This document shows positions 42,843 to 52,690 of a DNA stretch of 64,000 bases, piece after piece. Position numbers and translations under genes: made by a program. This stretch comes from Symbiodinium natans (taxonomy: Eukaryota; Sar; Dinophyceae; Suessiales; Symbiodiniaceae), in the NCBI GenBank assembly GCA_905221605.1, contig CAJNDS010002110.1:62001-126000 (forward strand), written 5' to 3'. Under the pieces are notes generated by a model that did no database searches, was not told the origin of the DNA, and was given only the letters and a program-made list of their open reading frames with translations. Position 1 is the first letter of the stretch. Every line of letters begins with the position of its first letter.

Positions 42843-43232
42843 TCACGAAGGGTTCCAAAGAGTGAAACCTCCGAAAGGTGCTATCGGTGACAAATGTGCT
42901 CTCCACATGTGCTCTGAAACAGATTGTTGCACCGAGGCCTGGTTCAGCTCGCTGATTTTCTCAAGTACGGTTTGAAGGTTGTTTCGCATGATGTCTTTGA
43001 CCACTTGGCTTGACTTGGAGTTCTTCGACTTCATGTCGAGAAAGAGCCTCTCGGCGTTCTTGCGAGCATCAGTAAGCATAGCGATGCCCTCGTTCAGCTT
43101 CGCCTTCTCCTGCCATAGCTTTTTTTTTAGGGTATAGCGAACAAAAAAAGTAGGGTCCTCTTCGGAGAAGCCGTTCTGCGCCAGGCCCTTTGAGCTTGAC
43201 GAGGCGTCTGCGGAGCTGGGTGTGAGGTGCAT
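42843..43232 (-). CDS. Transposon-borne hypothetical protein block
   Basis: 129 codons, helical and Lys-rich, with ARKNAERLFLDMKSKNSKSS and LQTVLEKISELNQASVQQSV. It lies in line with 43282-43527 and 43656-43991 on the same strand, so these may be exons of one gene. No family recognised. Confidence 0.45.
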   Translation of the reverse strand: MHLTPSSADASSSSKGLAQNGFSEEDPTFFVRYTLKKKLWQEKAKLNEGIAMLTDARKNAERLFLDMKSKNSKSSQVVKDIMRNNLQTVLEKISELNQASVQQSVSEHMWRAHLSPIAPFGGFTLWNPS

Positions 43233-43281
43233 CTCAAAGTTCTCCAGGAACTCTCGGAAAGCGCTGCCGCCCTCCTATCAA

Positions 43282-43527
43282 TCAATTTTTTTCGACCACG
43301 CAGAGTGCTGTCTCCTTAGTCAAGATTACAGTTAGGCTGTCCTGTCCAATCTCGCCTTCACCAGTGACCTGTCTCTTGATCAGCTTGCCAGTGGTGTTGG
43401 TAACAGACAGCTCCTGAAAGGATCGAGTGTTATAATTCTCCAACAGCAAACTCACCGAGAGAAATGGGGCGAAACTTGCTACGGAATCCTCGAAGACGTA
43501 GAACTCTTTGCCTTTCTCGCGGATCAC
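43282..43527 (-). CDS. Transposon-borne hypothetical protein block
   Basis: 81 codons, MIREKGKEFYVFEDSVASFA then VTGEGEIGQDSLTVILTKET. Likely an exon between the neighbouring blocks. Product unknown. Confidence 0.4.
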   Translation of the reverse strand: MIREKGKEFYVFEDSVASFAPFLSVSLLLENYNTRSFQELSVTNTTGKLIKRQVTGEGEIGQDSLTVILTKETALCVVEKN

Positions 43528-43655
43528 GGTGCACTCACCAGAACGGATAGCAGCGTCCAGCGCTTCTTGGCCTCTGGGAAAACAACTACGTAGGTGAAGG
43601 CCTTATATGGGTTTAGGGGTTAGGGTGCTTGAGAGTTTAGAGGTTTATTATTGGG

Positions 43656-43991
43656 CTAGGGCCTATAGGAAAGTTGAAGCATAGCTTTGCCTCCTGCCAT
43701 TGCTCTTGCTACCGTCAGGGTCTTGCCGATAGCTTTCTCTTTGGCTTTGCTCTCCTCATACCTCGTGTGGATCTCCCTGTAGAACTCGCTCTCGAAGTTG
43801 AGCACAAAGCCGCCGTGCTCGTTGCGTCTGACCACCTTGTTCACGATCTCCGTCTGGTCTCTTCTGTTTGACTTTTCGAAGAGTTCGACTAGCGGCTCCG
43901 GTAGCTTGTCCTTGCTCTTGGCTGCCTTGAAGAAGCGAGCTTTGCAGGGATCGCGGTGCTCTTCCTGGTCCGAGCCCTGCGGGGTTGTCAC
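43656..43991 (-). CDS. Transposon-borne hypothetical protein block
   Basis: 111 codons with EPLVELFEKSNRRDQTEIVN and LNFESEFYREIHTRYEESKA. It resembles unannotated repeated dinoflagellate proteins I recall only loosely. Directly downstream (minus strand) of the basic ORF 43998-44918, possibly continuing it as an exon. Confidence 0.45.
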   Translation of the reverse strand: MTTPQGSDQEEHRDPCKARFFKAAKSKDKLPEPLVELFEKSNRRDQTEIVNKVVRRNEHGGFVLNFESEFYREIHTRYEESKAKEKAIGKTLTVARAMAGGKAMLQLSYRP

Positions 43992-43997
43992 GAAAAT

Positions 43998-44918
43998 TCA
44001 TATTCCTCTCAGCAAGCTCTCCTCAAGTTTCTCTCGCAAGTTTTGATTCAGCGAAACACTAAAACTGACCCTCGAACCCTGAAACAAAAAAACAAACCCT
44101 TTACTCTCCACAAGTGCACTTTCTCGATCAGTCGCCTGGTCGTCTTCCTTTGCCTCGGTCCAGGCCACAAGTGCCGTAGCCTTTTCCTTAGCACTCTTTG
44201 GCTTGGTTGGCTCCGAGCCATTGTCGCCGCTTGTGTTCCTTCGCCTGCCCTTTCCCTGGTCCTTTCCCTGCTTCTCCTCCTCTTTCGTGTCTTTCTCCTC
44301 TTTGGCAGCCTTTTCCTTAGCACTCTTCGGCTTGGTTGGCTCCGATGAGCCATTGTCGCCGCTTGTTTTCCTTTGCTTGGCCTTTCCCTGCTTCTCCTCC
44401 TCTTTCGTGTCCTTCTCCTCTTTGGCAGGCTTCTTGTCCTGGTTCTTGGCCTTCTTGTCTTGCTTGTTGGCTTCCTTCGTGTCTTCGTTCTCGTCGTTCT
44501 GCTCTGCTTTCTTTCTCTTCCCGTTCCCTTTGGCTTCTTTGGTCTCAGACGGAGGGTCCTCAGCTTCCTCCACGGGCTTTTGCTCTTTCTGCTTGCTTGT
44601 TGCCTTTGCTTTTGCCTTTCCCTTCGCTTTTGCCTTAGCCTTAGCAGCCGTTTCGGCTTTCGGCTTTCCGGCTTTCACTTTCGGCTTTGCCACGTCTTTT
44701 TGCTCGCTTTCAGCAGCTTTCGCAGTGAGCTCTTCTGGCTCGTCAAGGTCCAGCTCCTGGACCTGCGTGTCCTTGTTGTCTGGCTGCGTTTCTGCTAGAA
44801 GCTGGCCTTGGGTAGACGGCAGCTGGAGCTGCGTGTCCTTGTTGTCTGGCTGCGTTTCTGCTACAAGCTCGCCTCGGGTAGACGGCATTCCCTTAGCAAA
44901 GGCCGAAGCGAGGTCCAT
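43998..44918 (-). CDS. Lys/Ala/Glu-rich low-complexity protein
   Basis: 306 codons. An N-terminal tandem repeat (QPDNKDTQ occurs twice, from a 63-bp DNA repeat near 44760-44890) is followed by KAKAKAKGKAKAKA tracts and a repeated KEEKDTKEEEKQGK segment. Composition resembles histone-H1-like or nucleolar disordered proteins; binding to nucleic acid is inferred from charge only. Duplicated segments at 44150-44290 and 44300-44430 encode the repeats. Confidence 0.5.
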   Translation of the reverse strand: MDLASAFAKGMPSTRGELVAETQPDNKDTQLQLPSTQGQLLAETQPDNKDTQVQELDLDEPEELTAKAAESEQKDVAKPKVKAGKPKAETAAKAKAKAKGKAKAKATSKQKEQKPVEEAEDPPSETKEAKGNGKRKKAEQNDENEDTKEANKQDKKAKNQDKKPAKEEKDTKEEEKQGKAKQRKTSGDNGSSEPTKPKSAKEKAAKEEKDTKEEEKQGKDQGKGRRRNTSGDNGSEPTKPKSAKEKATALVAWTEAKEDDQATDRESALVESKGFVFLFQGSRVSFSVSLNQNLREKLEESLLRGI

Positions 44919-45165
44919 GGCTGTAAGTGCCAGGGACGAGACGAGCTTGTAGCAAGCAGGAAAGAACTGGAGCTTGAGCGGACTGAATTATTCGGCGGAA
45001 AAGCTTGCGTGCTATATCAAGACATGTGCAACTGGACACAAGCGAAGATGCAGCTCTCACACTCCACAAGAACTCTCTTTTTTTCTTCACGCAGCAAGAT
45101 TTGTGTGCTGCAGGTGCAATGCCAAGCTGTACTTCACCATGGCTTTCCGAATAGCCGAGGCTTGA

Positions 45166-47452
45166 TCACGTCCGCGCGTGGCATACTTCACTAACTGACG
45201 AACGCCTTGCATCAGGTCTTCGTCTGCGTAGCACTGAGCCACTCCTGGCTGCTAGCAGGGGTTCAGGCTGCTTGGCAAGATAAACTGCTGCAACAACGTG
45301 TCTGCGGCTCAAGTCTCTTGGAGAAACCCAGGATGAGATGAGAATGGAGTGCATGAGCCAATGCGATTTGAATGTGCTGTTGAACAGGAGTTTGCCCTCC
45401 GACTGCACGAAATGTTTCATCAATGCTGACTGCAGAGCAAAGTGTTCCCAGCCCGTCTCCACTAGCTCTGTTGCGTCGTCAGCAGGGAGAGCAAAGTCGA
45501 AACAGTCGGAGACGATGCCATCCAATTTTATGCTGCGTTCGAGAAGAAGCATGATCTGCATGTGAACCTAAGCTGATCAGCTTGTTTCTTTTGCAGCACA
45601 ACTTCTTATATAGTCAAGCAAGCAGCCTGATTCGTGTCATCCATGTACGTCATCCAGCATTGTAGTAGTCCTGGAAGTAAATTCTTCGTTTCCGCGCCCT
45701 TTGTTTTCAGCTTCGGGAAATGCGCCCAAGGATGTTTTGCATCCGGCACGAACATGCTCCTTACATGGCTGTAAAAGGCGCCGACGAATCTATCCTTGGA
45801 AATTCACTACTCAAAACCTAGTTGGGCGAGATACAGTTTCAACTTGTTGATGGTCTGACCTCGAGCGTAGGCTTTCAAGAACTGCAAGATGCTGCAGCAA
45901 TTCCTCGACGGTGCGCTGGGCATGAGTTCGTACGATAAGAGCGTCATTACTGACGCCGCTATGTACGCATCTGTCCCAAGATGCTTGCTGTGAAGCCAAT
46001 CAGGACAAATCGAGTGTCGGCTAATTGCCCGAAAAAGTGGGCTTGAGCTTCTGTGAACGTGGTCGGCTTGTCGGGTAACCCAGCTAGCGTTGGGTGAAAT
46101 GTTCCACCAAGCATTGAGACCCTGTGTTCCGCAGCGGCACAAGCCGCAAGGGCTGTTGCTTGAGAACGACGGTAATCTCAGTCCTTTCCACAGGAAGTCC
46201 AGATCGCCTTTCACCATGATCACAGCAGCGTAGAAATGACCTGCTAGTCGCCTCCCCGCTCTTTTTCTGTCCCTTGACCCTTGCGGCCAAGACTGGCCAT
46301 CGGGGTCAAGACGAGGCCAAACGCCTTCCCCCAGACTTTGTAGACTCCAGGCAAGGTGCCGATGCATCACGTCAATGCGAGCCTGGCTTTCTGCGTCCTT
46401 GCCCAGCAAAGCTACGGGCACCAGAGCTATTACTTGGTGCCTTAGTCTCGTGCCTGCTGTTTGCGGAAGTAGACTGTGGATTGAGTAGACATCGACACCC
46501 TGCTGCCATACTTTGCCCAGACCAGTCACACTTACACCGTCTCCGTGTAGTGCAAGTGGAATGCCGCTGGTGAACCGGTCTTCTCGACTTCGAATTGGGT
46601 GATCCGTCAGCAAAGGAGAATCAGGAGTGTGTTGCGCCCAATATTTGTGCAAGGTTTCTCGGCTATCCAATATGTATTTCTGGAAGGCTGCAGGATAGCA
46701 GCTGTGCATCTTAGCAAACCACTCCTTCGTGCACCGGGACTCTCCTCAAGCCATCTCTCACAAGCTCTCACTCGGTTTAGGGTTTAAGGTTTAGGGTTTA
46801 GGGTTTAAGCTCTACTCTCCTCGAGCAAACTTTCACAAGCTCAAACAATCACAAGCTCGCGCACGCGACTTACACTCCGCAAGTAATCTGGCGCAACTCT
46901 CACTCGCACACAATCGAAACTGAACAAACGAATCTATACATCCCAGTAGCATGTGGCCACAGAGCCTTGAGCTCCACCGCTTCGTCGTCGTTGCTTGGCA
47001 AGCGTACCGTCGAAAGTTCAAAGTTACTCGGGCGCACGCGAAGCATGATATCTCTGTACCTTCTTCTTTGCATATCACAGAAACATGTCTGCGGTGGTTT
47101 AGCTACATGCAAATCAAAGCTGGCTACTTTCGAGCAAGCCGTGCAACATGTTCGCGGGATACTTGCCATTGCTTCCAAGCGCGGCCAACGCGCGCAGTGA
47201 CCCAGGGCATTCCCCGCCGCCTGCTACCATATCTTCCACAGCAAGTGCCGCGGTAAGCTGCAGCTTAGGAAGTGTCTGAAAACCCCATGCCCATTGCATC
47301 ACGAGGTAGCGACCCAAAACGGACTCTGGGCCGACGACATTGCCATCGGCTTCCGCTTCAACTCTACTTAATCTCTGTCTAATGCCTCCTCTCCGAAGAA
47401 GCGGCATGGTGTCCTTTGAGCCTGGTTGTCGAGCCAACGTTCTCATGCTCAA
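45166..47452 (-). CDS. Candidate transposase gene ('HGDG' family), several blocks
   Basis: Minus-strand blocks in order. 47452-47114: YLVMQWAWGFQTLPKLQLTA and LAALGSNGKYPANMLHGLL. About 47080-46915: LRVRPSNFELSTVRLPSNDD. 46745-45807: EWFAKMHSCYPAAFQKYILD, IPLALHGDGVSVTGLGKVW, VKGDLDFLW, a CGLCRCG cysteine cluster, CPDWLHSKHLGTDAY. About 45803-45610: AHFPKLKTKGAETKNLLPGL. 45561-45166: KLLFNSTFKSHWLMHSILIS. The spaced Asp residues (HGDG, KGDLD) and Cys cluster recall DDE transposases of the CACTA type, but this is analogy. I recall similar unannotated proteins in Symbiodiniaceae. Two in-frame stops separate blocks 3 and 4, so either a tiny intron or decay must be assumed. Confidence 0.6.
46900..47178 (-). 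other. Frame change inside the candidate transposase
   Basis: The first block ends LHGLLESSQL-stop, while the continuation (YRDIMLRVRPSN...) is open in another frame. The overlap near 47114-47160 implies an intron or a frameshift. No clean GT-AG pair could be chosen by eye. Confidence 0.4.
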
Positions 47453-47498
47453 GAAACGCTGGTCTCGGCTCCTTTTTTGGTTTGGGGGTGGGGGGGGT

Positions 47499-47568
<70 letters not shown>
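47499..47568. repeat. Run of 70 G
   Basis: Uninterrupted poly-G, the longest homopolymer in the window, just upstream of the candidate transposase 5' end. Could form G-quadruplexes; length may be affected by assembly. Confidence 0.9.
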
Positions 47569-47569
<1 letters not shown>

Positions 47570-47618
47570 GAGGGGGCTTTTTTTCTTAGCCTGCCCGAAT
47601 CAAGCCGGCAAAACTTGG

Positions 47619-48085
47619 TTTAGTTTTAGTCAATTTTGGGTCAAATTTGACTAAAACTAAACCATGCTGTGGTTTAGTTTCGGTGTGGTTGTGGTTAAAT
47701 TTGACTCAAACTGAACCATGCTGTGGTCTGGTTTGGGTCAAATTAGACTGAAACTAGACAATATGCACGGTTGACTTTCGGCCAAACTAGACCTAAACCC
47801 GACTACGATGAGTTTAGTTATAGTCAAATTTGACTGAAAACAGACCGAGTGGGTGTAGTTTGAGTCAAATTGAACTAAAACTTAACCGGGCATGGTCGAG
47901 TATCAGTCAAATTATACATAAAGTGAACCGCACCCATGGTTTACTTTAAGTAAAGTTTGACCAAAAGTAAACCGCATCATGGTTTACTTTCAGTCTAATT
48001 TGACCAAAAGACAACCCAAAACAAACCACTATCTGGTTTAGTTTTGGTCAAATTTGACCAAAACCATACTGAAACTGAACCAGTC
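47619..48085. repeat. Tandem array of palindromic units
   Basis: Some eight units of roughly 50-60 bp, each an imperfect palindrome of the form GGTTTAGTTT...GTCAAATTTGAC...AAACTAAACC. Arms and centre vary but the dyad is conserved. No coding role. Confidence 0.8.
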
Positions 48086-48382
48086 TGTCGGGGCTCTTTT
48101 TGCGATTTTCGAAAAAACAAAGAAAAAATCCGAAAAAAACTGTTGGAAAAAACACGCGCTTGACACCATATCCTGCGGGCTGCCGCGAATTTTCTCTTTC
48201 GTGTTCTCTGCTTTTGAGACCTGCACGCTCCTGCGCGGTTCAAACCGCGCCAGTTGCGTGCAAGAATGCGTGAACGAAAGGAGCGCTCTCAGGAGCTCGT
48301 TGTGAACCTGAGACGCGGAAGTAGCGTACAAGAATGCAGACTCTAAAGAAACGGGCGCGAGCGCGGCCTCAGGACGTGAGAC

Positions 48383-48739
48383 TTAGGCTGTGCAGGCTTT
48401 CATTGCTTCTCTGTGAGCTTCGCAGGCCAGCTTGCGTGCTTCTTCCTTACTCTTGCCGTTGCGCCGCGCCAGCTTGCGAACTCGATGATACGCTCGCGAG
48501 GCCACGTTTTTCGGGTCCATCTTGAGCTGCTTCTTCGGCTTCTTTCGCAAGCAACTCTTGCTCTTGGCACTCTTGGCTGTGGCTTTGGCCTTAGCTTTCG
48601 GCGTAGCTTTCGTAGCTGCCTTAGCTTTCGGCGTAGCTTTCGTAGATGTCTGAGCTTTGGGCCTTGCTTGCGTCGCTTTAGCCTTGGCTTTCGGTTTGCC
48701 TTCCGCCTTTGGCTTGGCAGCAAGAGCAGCAGCCATCAC
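48383..48739 (-). CDS. Histone-H1-like Lys/Ala-rich basic protein
   Basis: 118 codons. N-terminal two-thirds is KAK/KAT/PKA repeat (ATPKAKAATKATPKAKAKAT), encoded by duplicated DNA around 48590-48660. The C-terminal third is RVRKLARRNGKSKEEARKLA, a compact basic helical unit. This split is seen in H1-like and dinoflagellate basic nuclear proteins, so DNA binding is a reasonable inference. Longer overlapping frames through the CT repeats at 48840-48994 are artefacts. Confidence 0.5.
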   Translation of the reverse strand: MMAAALAAKPKAEGKPKAKAKATQARPKAQTSTKATPKAKAATKATPKAKAKATAKSAKSKSCLRKKPKKQLKMDPKNVASRAYHRVRKLARRNGKSKEEARKLACEAHREAMKACTA

Positions 48740-48836
48740 GGCCTCCTGCTGCTTCTGCTGCGACTGCTTCTTGCTGCACTTGATGGCCTCTCAATGAGGC
48801 TTTCAGGTTTCTTTGGGTTTCAGGTTTAGAGTTTAG

Positions 48837-48840
<4 letters not shown>

Positions 48841-48881
<41 letters not shown>

Positions 48882-48958
48882 CTCTCCACAAGCTCTCTCT
48901 CTCCACAAGCGCTCTCTCTCCACAAGCTCTCTCTCTCTCCACAAGCTCTCTCTCTCCA

Positions 48959-48994
<36 letters not shown>
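48841..48994. repeat. (CT)n tracts with CTCTCCACAAG repeats
   Basis: Two CT runs flanking about five CTCTCTCCACAAG units. This 12-bp motif and its variant CTCTCCTCAAG recur about twenty times across the transposon. Confidence 0.85.
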
Positions 48995-48998
<4 letters not shown>

Positions 48999-49019
48999 CG
49001 TTCGCTCCTCAAGATATCG

Positions 49020-49448
49020 CTCACGAAACAGCCAGGCCTGGAAGGCAGCTGACTTCGCAGCAGACGACAAAGGAACGCTCTTCAGAGCTGCCTGCAAGGC
49101 TGCTTCTTCAGCGGCCTGCACAAAGCTTGGTGCCCTCTTGAGGAAGCTTGGAGCTCGCTCAAGCTCTGGGCTTTCTTCCGTCGATCTTTCACATGGCACC
49201 AGAGCCCGAGTATCAGCAAGCGCGGCTGTCACGCGTGTGAAGTCAGGCCAACCTTCGTCGCAGGACTCTATCGGATTGGAACCTGCAGCCGGGGTCTGCT
49301 CAGTCTCCTTCGGTGTCTCCTTGGCTACCAGAGCCACAAGCTTTTCGACTTTCAAAATCTCCTCCCTTCTTGCCGTCTTGGACCAAGCCGATGTAGGACT
49401 CAGAAGCAGCAACGACATCCGATTTAGGTCCCTCCCCCCCTCTCGCAT
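49020..49448 (-). CDS. Transposon-borne hypothetical protein block
   Basis: Non-repetitive minus-strand frame upstream of the CT repeats: LVALVAKETPKETEQTPAAG, then FTRVTAALADTRALVPCERS and AEEAALQAALKSVPLSSAAK. Unknown product; probably one exon of the long minus-strand gene. The 3' border before the CT tract is uncertain. Confidence 0.4.
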
Positions 49449-49507
49449 CTCTCCTCAAGCAAGACAGATAACATCAATCAACCTGCTGTCCCCTTCTGAA
49501 TCAAGTT

Positions 49508-49670
49508 ACGAGAAGGCCATATCGCGAAGCTTGGCTAACTGGATTCTCATCACCATGCTGGTCGTATCGAAAAACTCATCGTCCTTCATCTTGCTAGCGT
49601 TGCAGGCAGACACGCGCTCTTTGAGCTGGGCAAGCGCAGCGCGGAAGATAGTGGGCGCAATGACCTGAAT
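49508..49670 (-). CDS. Candidate exon
   Basis: Minus-strand block bounded by CATTCAG|GTC and CTTCTC|GTAACT, reading VIAPTIFRAALAQLKERVSA then MKDDEFFDTTSMVMRIQLAK. A clean exon-like example inside the transposon. Product unknown. Confidence 0.45.
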
Positions 49671-49709
49671 GGTTCTCACTCATGACCCTATTTATAAATC
49701 CTAAACCCT

Positions 49710-50066
49710 TCACCTGAAACCCTGCATCCGCACGCTTAGGGCCCGCGCAGCCGTGGGTTCCGCGAGCAGCAGTTGCTCAAAAAGCGGAGCCGCTGAGCTT
49801 AGTCCCGGAACGCTGAGAGAGGAAGCGGTCTTCCAAGTCGTCCCCTTGAACTTCTCGAGCATGACATTCAGGTCAAGAGTGAAGCATTGTTTGAGGCCCT
49901 TCTCTAGCGCGTCGCAAAGGCTAGCGGCGCTGAGGTTCTTATTAGCCGTGAGTCTGGCTCGCTTCCGGATCAGGGAGACAGACATGTTCGGTACAGCTCG
50001 CTCTTCGTTCTCGTCGAGCCACAAAAAGAACAGGCTACAACGCCAGGCAACTCCACACAGCAGCAA
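49710..50066 (-). CDS. Transposon-borne hypothetical protein block
   Basis: 118 codons including LTANKNLSAASLCDALEKGL and DLNVMLEKFKGTTWKTASSL. In line with 49508-49670 and 50203-50709 on the same strand. Unrecognised. Confidence 0.4.
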   Translation of the reverse strand: MLLCGVAWRCSLFFLWLDENEERAVPNMSVSLIRKRARLTANKNLSAASLCDALEKGLKQCFTLDLNVMLEKFKGTTWKTASSLSVPGLSSAAPLFEQLLLAEPTAARALSVRMQGFR

Positions 50067-50202
50067 GGCGGCATCTCTGGCAAGAGATATTCACGGCCAA
50101 CAGCAAGCAACGACCCTCGTTTGCACAGGTCACGCGGGCACATACGCACAGCGAATTATACGTCATTGGCGGTAAAGTGATTTCGCAGAAGTGCGAAATT
50201 AA

Positions 50203-50709
50203 TTAATTGAAGCAGCCTATGTTGCCAAGAAGCAGGCGGTCGACGCTAGAGATCGTGCTGCTCGCATTCGTGAGCATGCAGACCAAGTTAGACACTACAG
50301 TTTTGCCTTGCTTGACTGTGTACAGCAAAACATGAGACCTCCGATACTGGAAATCCTCCAGCTGCTTCACAAATGCAATTGCATCCTGCCTTGCCGGCTG
50401 TAGAGATTCTTGGGCATCAGCAGAGACATAAGGAGTCACCCGCTCGACCTCACACAAAAGATCCCTAGCTCTCCTCAAGTGCTTTTGCTGGTTCGCCGTG
50501 AGAGGGCGAGGAGAAGCAGGCTTCACATCGACCTGCCAACCCAATCCTTCATCTGTCGCGTCGATCTGCGTAACAGGCAAAGACTGGCAGCTGTCGTCAT
50601 CCGGCTTCGCGCTCTTTGAAGGCGCCAAAGACTGTGAGCTGTGGTCTTCAACCTTGGCACTTTTTGAAGACTGGGAGCTGTGCTGCAAGCTGTCTTCCAC
50701 AGTGAACAC
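50203..50709 (-). CDS. Transposon-borne hypothetical protein block
   Basis: 168 codons. An N-terminal Ser-rich repeated segment (SSQSSKSAKVEDHSSQSLAP) is followed by a helical region (NQQKHLRRARDLLCEVERVT, QDAIAFVKQLEDFQYRRSHV). The Ser-rich part is a threefold imperfect repeat of about 16 residues. Function unknown. Confidence 0.45.
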   Translation of the reverse strand: MFTVEDSLQHSSQSSKSAKVEDHSSQSLAPSKSAKPDDDSCQSLPVTQIDATDEGLGWQVDVKPASPRPLTANQQKHLRRARDLLCEVERVTPYVSADAQESLQPARQDAIAFVKQLEDFQYRRSHVLLYTVKQGKTVVSNLVCMLTNASSTISSVDRLLLGNIGCFN

Positions 50710-51147
50710 AGCATCTTCGAGCTTGCGCTTCTTGCCGTTCTCAAAACTCAGCCAAAGAGGACAAACCTTGATTACCTGAGAGGCAGAAAAAATGCAACAA
50801 ATCGCTCCACAAGTGTCACTCTCTTGAACTCGCCCTACAACAAGAATCCCACCTCGTTTCCAACGAAGAGCCGAACGAGGTCGTGCTCAGCCGAATACGT
50901 AGAACGAATGCCGCGAACCATGTGGGCAGTCTAGGGCAATTCCATCTAAACGCTAAAAGCAAAAAAAACTGCAGCAACATGCCAGATGAGCTCAAATTTC
51001 CAAGTCTTGACTTGACATAACAATCTGCTCGCAAATTCTGAAGCTCTGAAGGATTGTTTTTCTGTCGCCTTGCAGATCTATCGCTCAAGCCTAATTAACC
51101 GTGCGAACAACGGCTATAATGTGTATGCAGCTTAAATCTCGAATTTA

Positions 51148-51444
51148 TCAGCAGTCTGATCCTTTCGGCAGGCTCTCATTCCATCGATGCCACTCTTCAA
51201 GAACTCTGGTGATCATGCGAGCCTTGCCGGCTTCTCGCTCCCATGTACGCTTCGAAGTAGTGCAATCCATCTGCTCCTTTGGAAAGAACTGCAGGATGAA
51301 ATCTGCAGAGACACGGGGACGATCTCGAAGCAAGCACATCACGAAGTGGCTTCGCTTTTTTGAACGCTCGAGAAAAGTGCACTGCTTCTTCTCTGCTTGC
51401 TCTGGGCACGCCATGGCTGGAAAAAAAGTAGAAACCAGCCTCAC
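51148..51444 (-). CDS. Transposon-borne hypothetical protein block
   Basis: 98 codons, FLERSKKRSHFVMCLLRDRP and ADFILQFFPKEQMDCTTSKR then RMITRVLEEWHRWNESLPKG in one frame. Well-composed sequence but no family recognised. The adjacent frame at 50816-51088 is weaker and not annotated. Confidence 0.4.
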   Translation of the reverse strand: MRLVSTFFPAMACPEQAEKKQCTFLERSKKRSHFVMCLLRDRPRVSADFILQFFPKEQMDCTTSKRTWEREAGKARMITRVLEEWHRWNESLPKGSDC

Positions 51445-51901
51445 TACTTGGGAACCAGCTGCTGGCGAAACAAAAACATGCTCACAATTTAGATTTTCGG
51501 GTATTTGGGTTTAAGGTTTAGGGTTCAGGTTTCAGCCCTCCACAAGCGCCCTCGTAACTCTTGCAAACTCGCTCCACATGTATGCCCTCCACAAGCACCC
51601 TCATAACTCTCGCAAACTCTCAACAAGTGCTTTGGGTTTAAGTTTAAGTTTATGGAACCACTCTAGACTCTCCACAAGTGTTCTCTCAGCCAAAAGTTCT
51701 CTCCGCAACGGCCAGATTTCTTCACACTGCCATCCACAGCGTCCAACGTGGATTCCGCGCTCACGGGGACTGATCTCTCCTGTCAGGTTTTTGTTTCGTT
51801 TCTGAAATAGTGCAAGGCTTTATCAAAGGTCCTCATCAATCGTCGAAGCAGGGTGCCCGGAGTCCAGCTTCCTGACACACCCCAAAGTAAATTACCAAAG
51901 G

Positions 51902-52195
51902 TCACTGGCCGAACAATTTACTGGCATGACTGCGTTGCATCCGATATCCTGCAGCTGACGCTTGCATCTCTTCCTCACCACGCCCATACCGCGCTTCCTC
52001 GAGTCGGCCTTCGAGGCTCACGATCGTTTCCTCCAGCTCACCAATGAAGTCGTGGTGCTGATTCAGGAGACCAGCTTGCCTTCCCTCCTCCATAGAATAC
52101 CGCAAAGCTGCCTCAGCCATGGATTCTTTGTACTCATCGAGCTGCGTATCTCTGGCCTGGAAGGGCAGTTTGCGTTGCGCTCTGATACTCTCCAA
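51902..52195 (-). CDS. Coiled-coil protein block
   Basis: 97 codons with ELEETIVSLEGRLEEARYGR, a clear heptad-type coiled coil. Probably continues the repeat-bearing coiled coil at 52250-52690 as a later exon. Unknown product. Confidence 0.45.
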   Translation of the reverse strand: MESIRAQRKLPFQARDTQLDEYKESMAEAALRYSMEEGRQAGLLNQHHDFIGELEETIVSLEGRLEEARYGRGEEEMQASAAGYRMQRSHASKLFGQ

Positions 52196-52249
52196 AAATG
52201 CTTCGTCTTAATTGCATTAAAACTGCTCTCGGAGTCCTGAACAAGTGCC

Positions 52250-52690
52250 ATGCTCTGGCGAAACTCCTCTTCCTCCTGGAGGAGTTTGTCATCGGCTTCG
52301 TCAAGCCAACCTTCCAGTCTGTGCACCTTGACCTCGCTGGCCTGCAACTCGATTGCATGTAGCACTTCTTTTAGCAGCTCTCTCATTTGCAACACAGAGC
52401 AAGGCCTCCAGTTGTTGCCTCAGCCGAGCACTGGTAGTTGCGTGCTTCTCCTCGCTGGCCTGCAACTCGATGGTAGCACTTCTTTTAGCGGCTCTCTCAT
52501 TTGCAACAAAAAGCAAGGCCTCCAGTTCTTGCCTCAGCCGAGCATTGGTAGTTGCGTGCTTCTCTTCGCTGGCCTGCAACTCGATTGTAGCACTTCTTTT
52601 AGCGGCTCTCTCATTTGCAACACAAAGCAAGGCCTCCAGTTCTTGCCTCAGCCGAGTGCTAGCAGTTGCGTTCTTCTCCAGGGCCGCCTA
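52250..52690 (-). CDS. Coiled-coil block with 114-bp tandem repeats
   Basis: Three to four copies of a 114-bp (38-codon) repeat; the marker AAGGCCTCCAGTT occurs at 52401, 52515 and 52629. Each copy encodes ANERAAKRSATIELQASEEK and ARLRQELEALL. Upstream, ELEE peptides recur where the DNA reads GAACTTGAGGAG. Likely structural; no named family. Confidence 0.5.

Noticed and set aside
47340-47654. Poly-Gly ORFs on the plus strand
   Set aside because: Translation of the 70-G tract.
48678-49020. Arg/Glu-repeat ORF through the CT tracts
   Set aside because: RERERE is the translation of (CT)n; the frame also overlaps the basic protein ORF.
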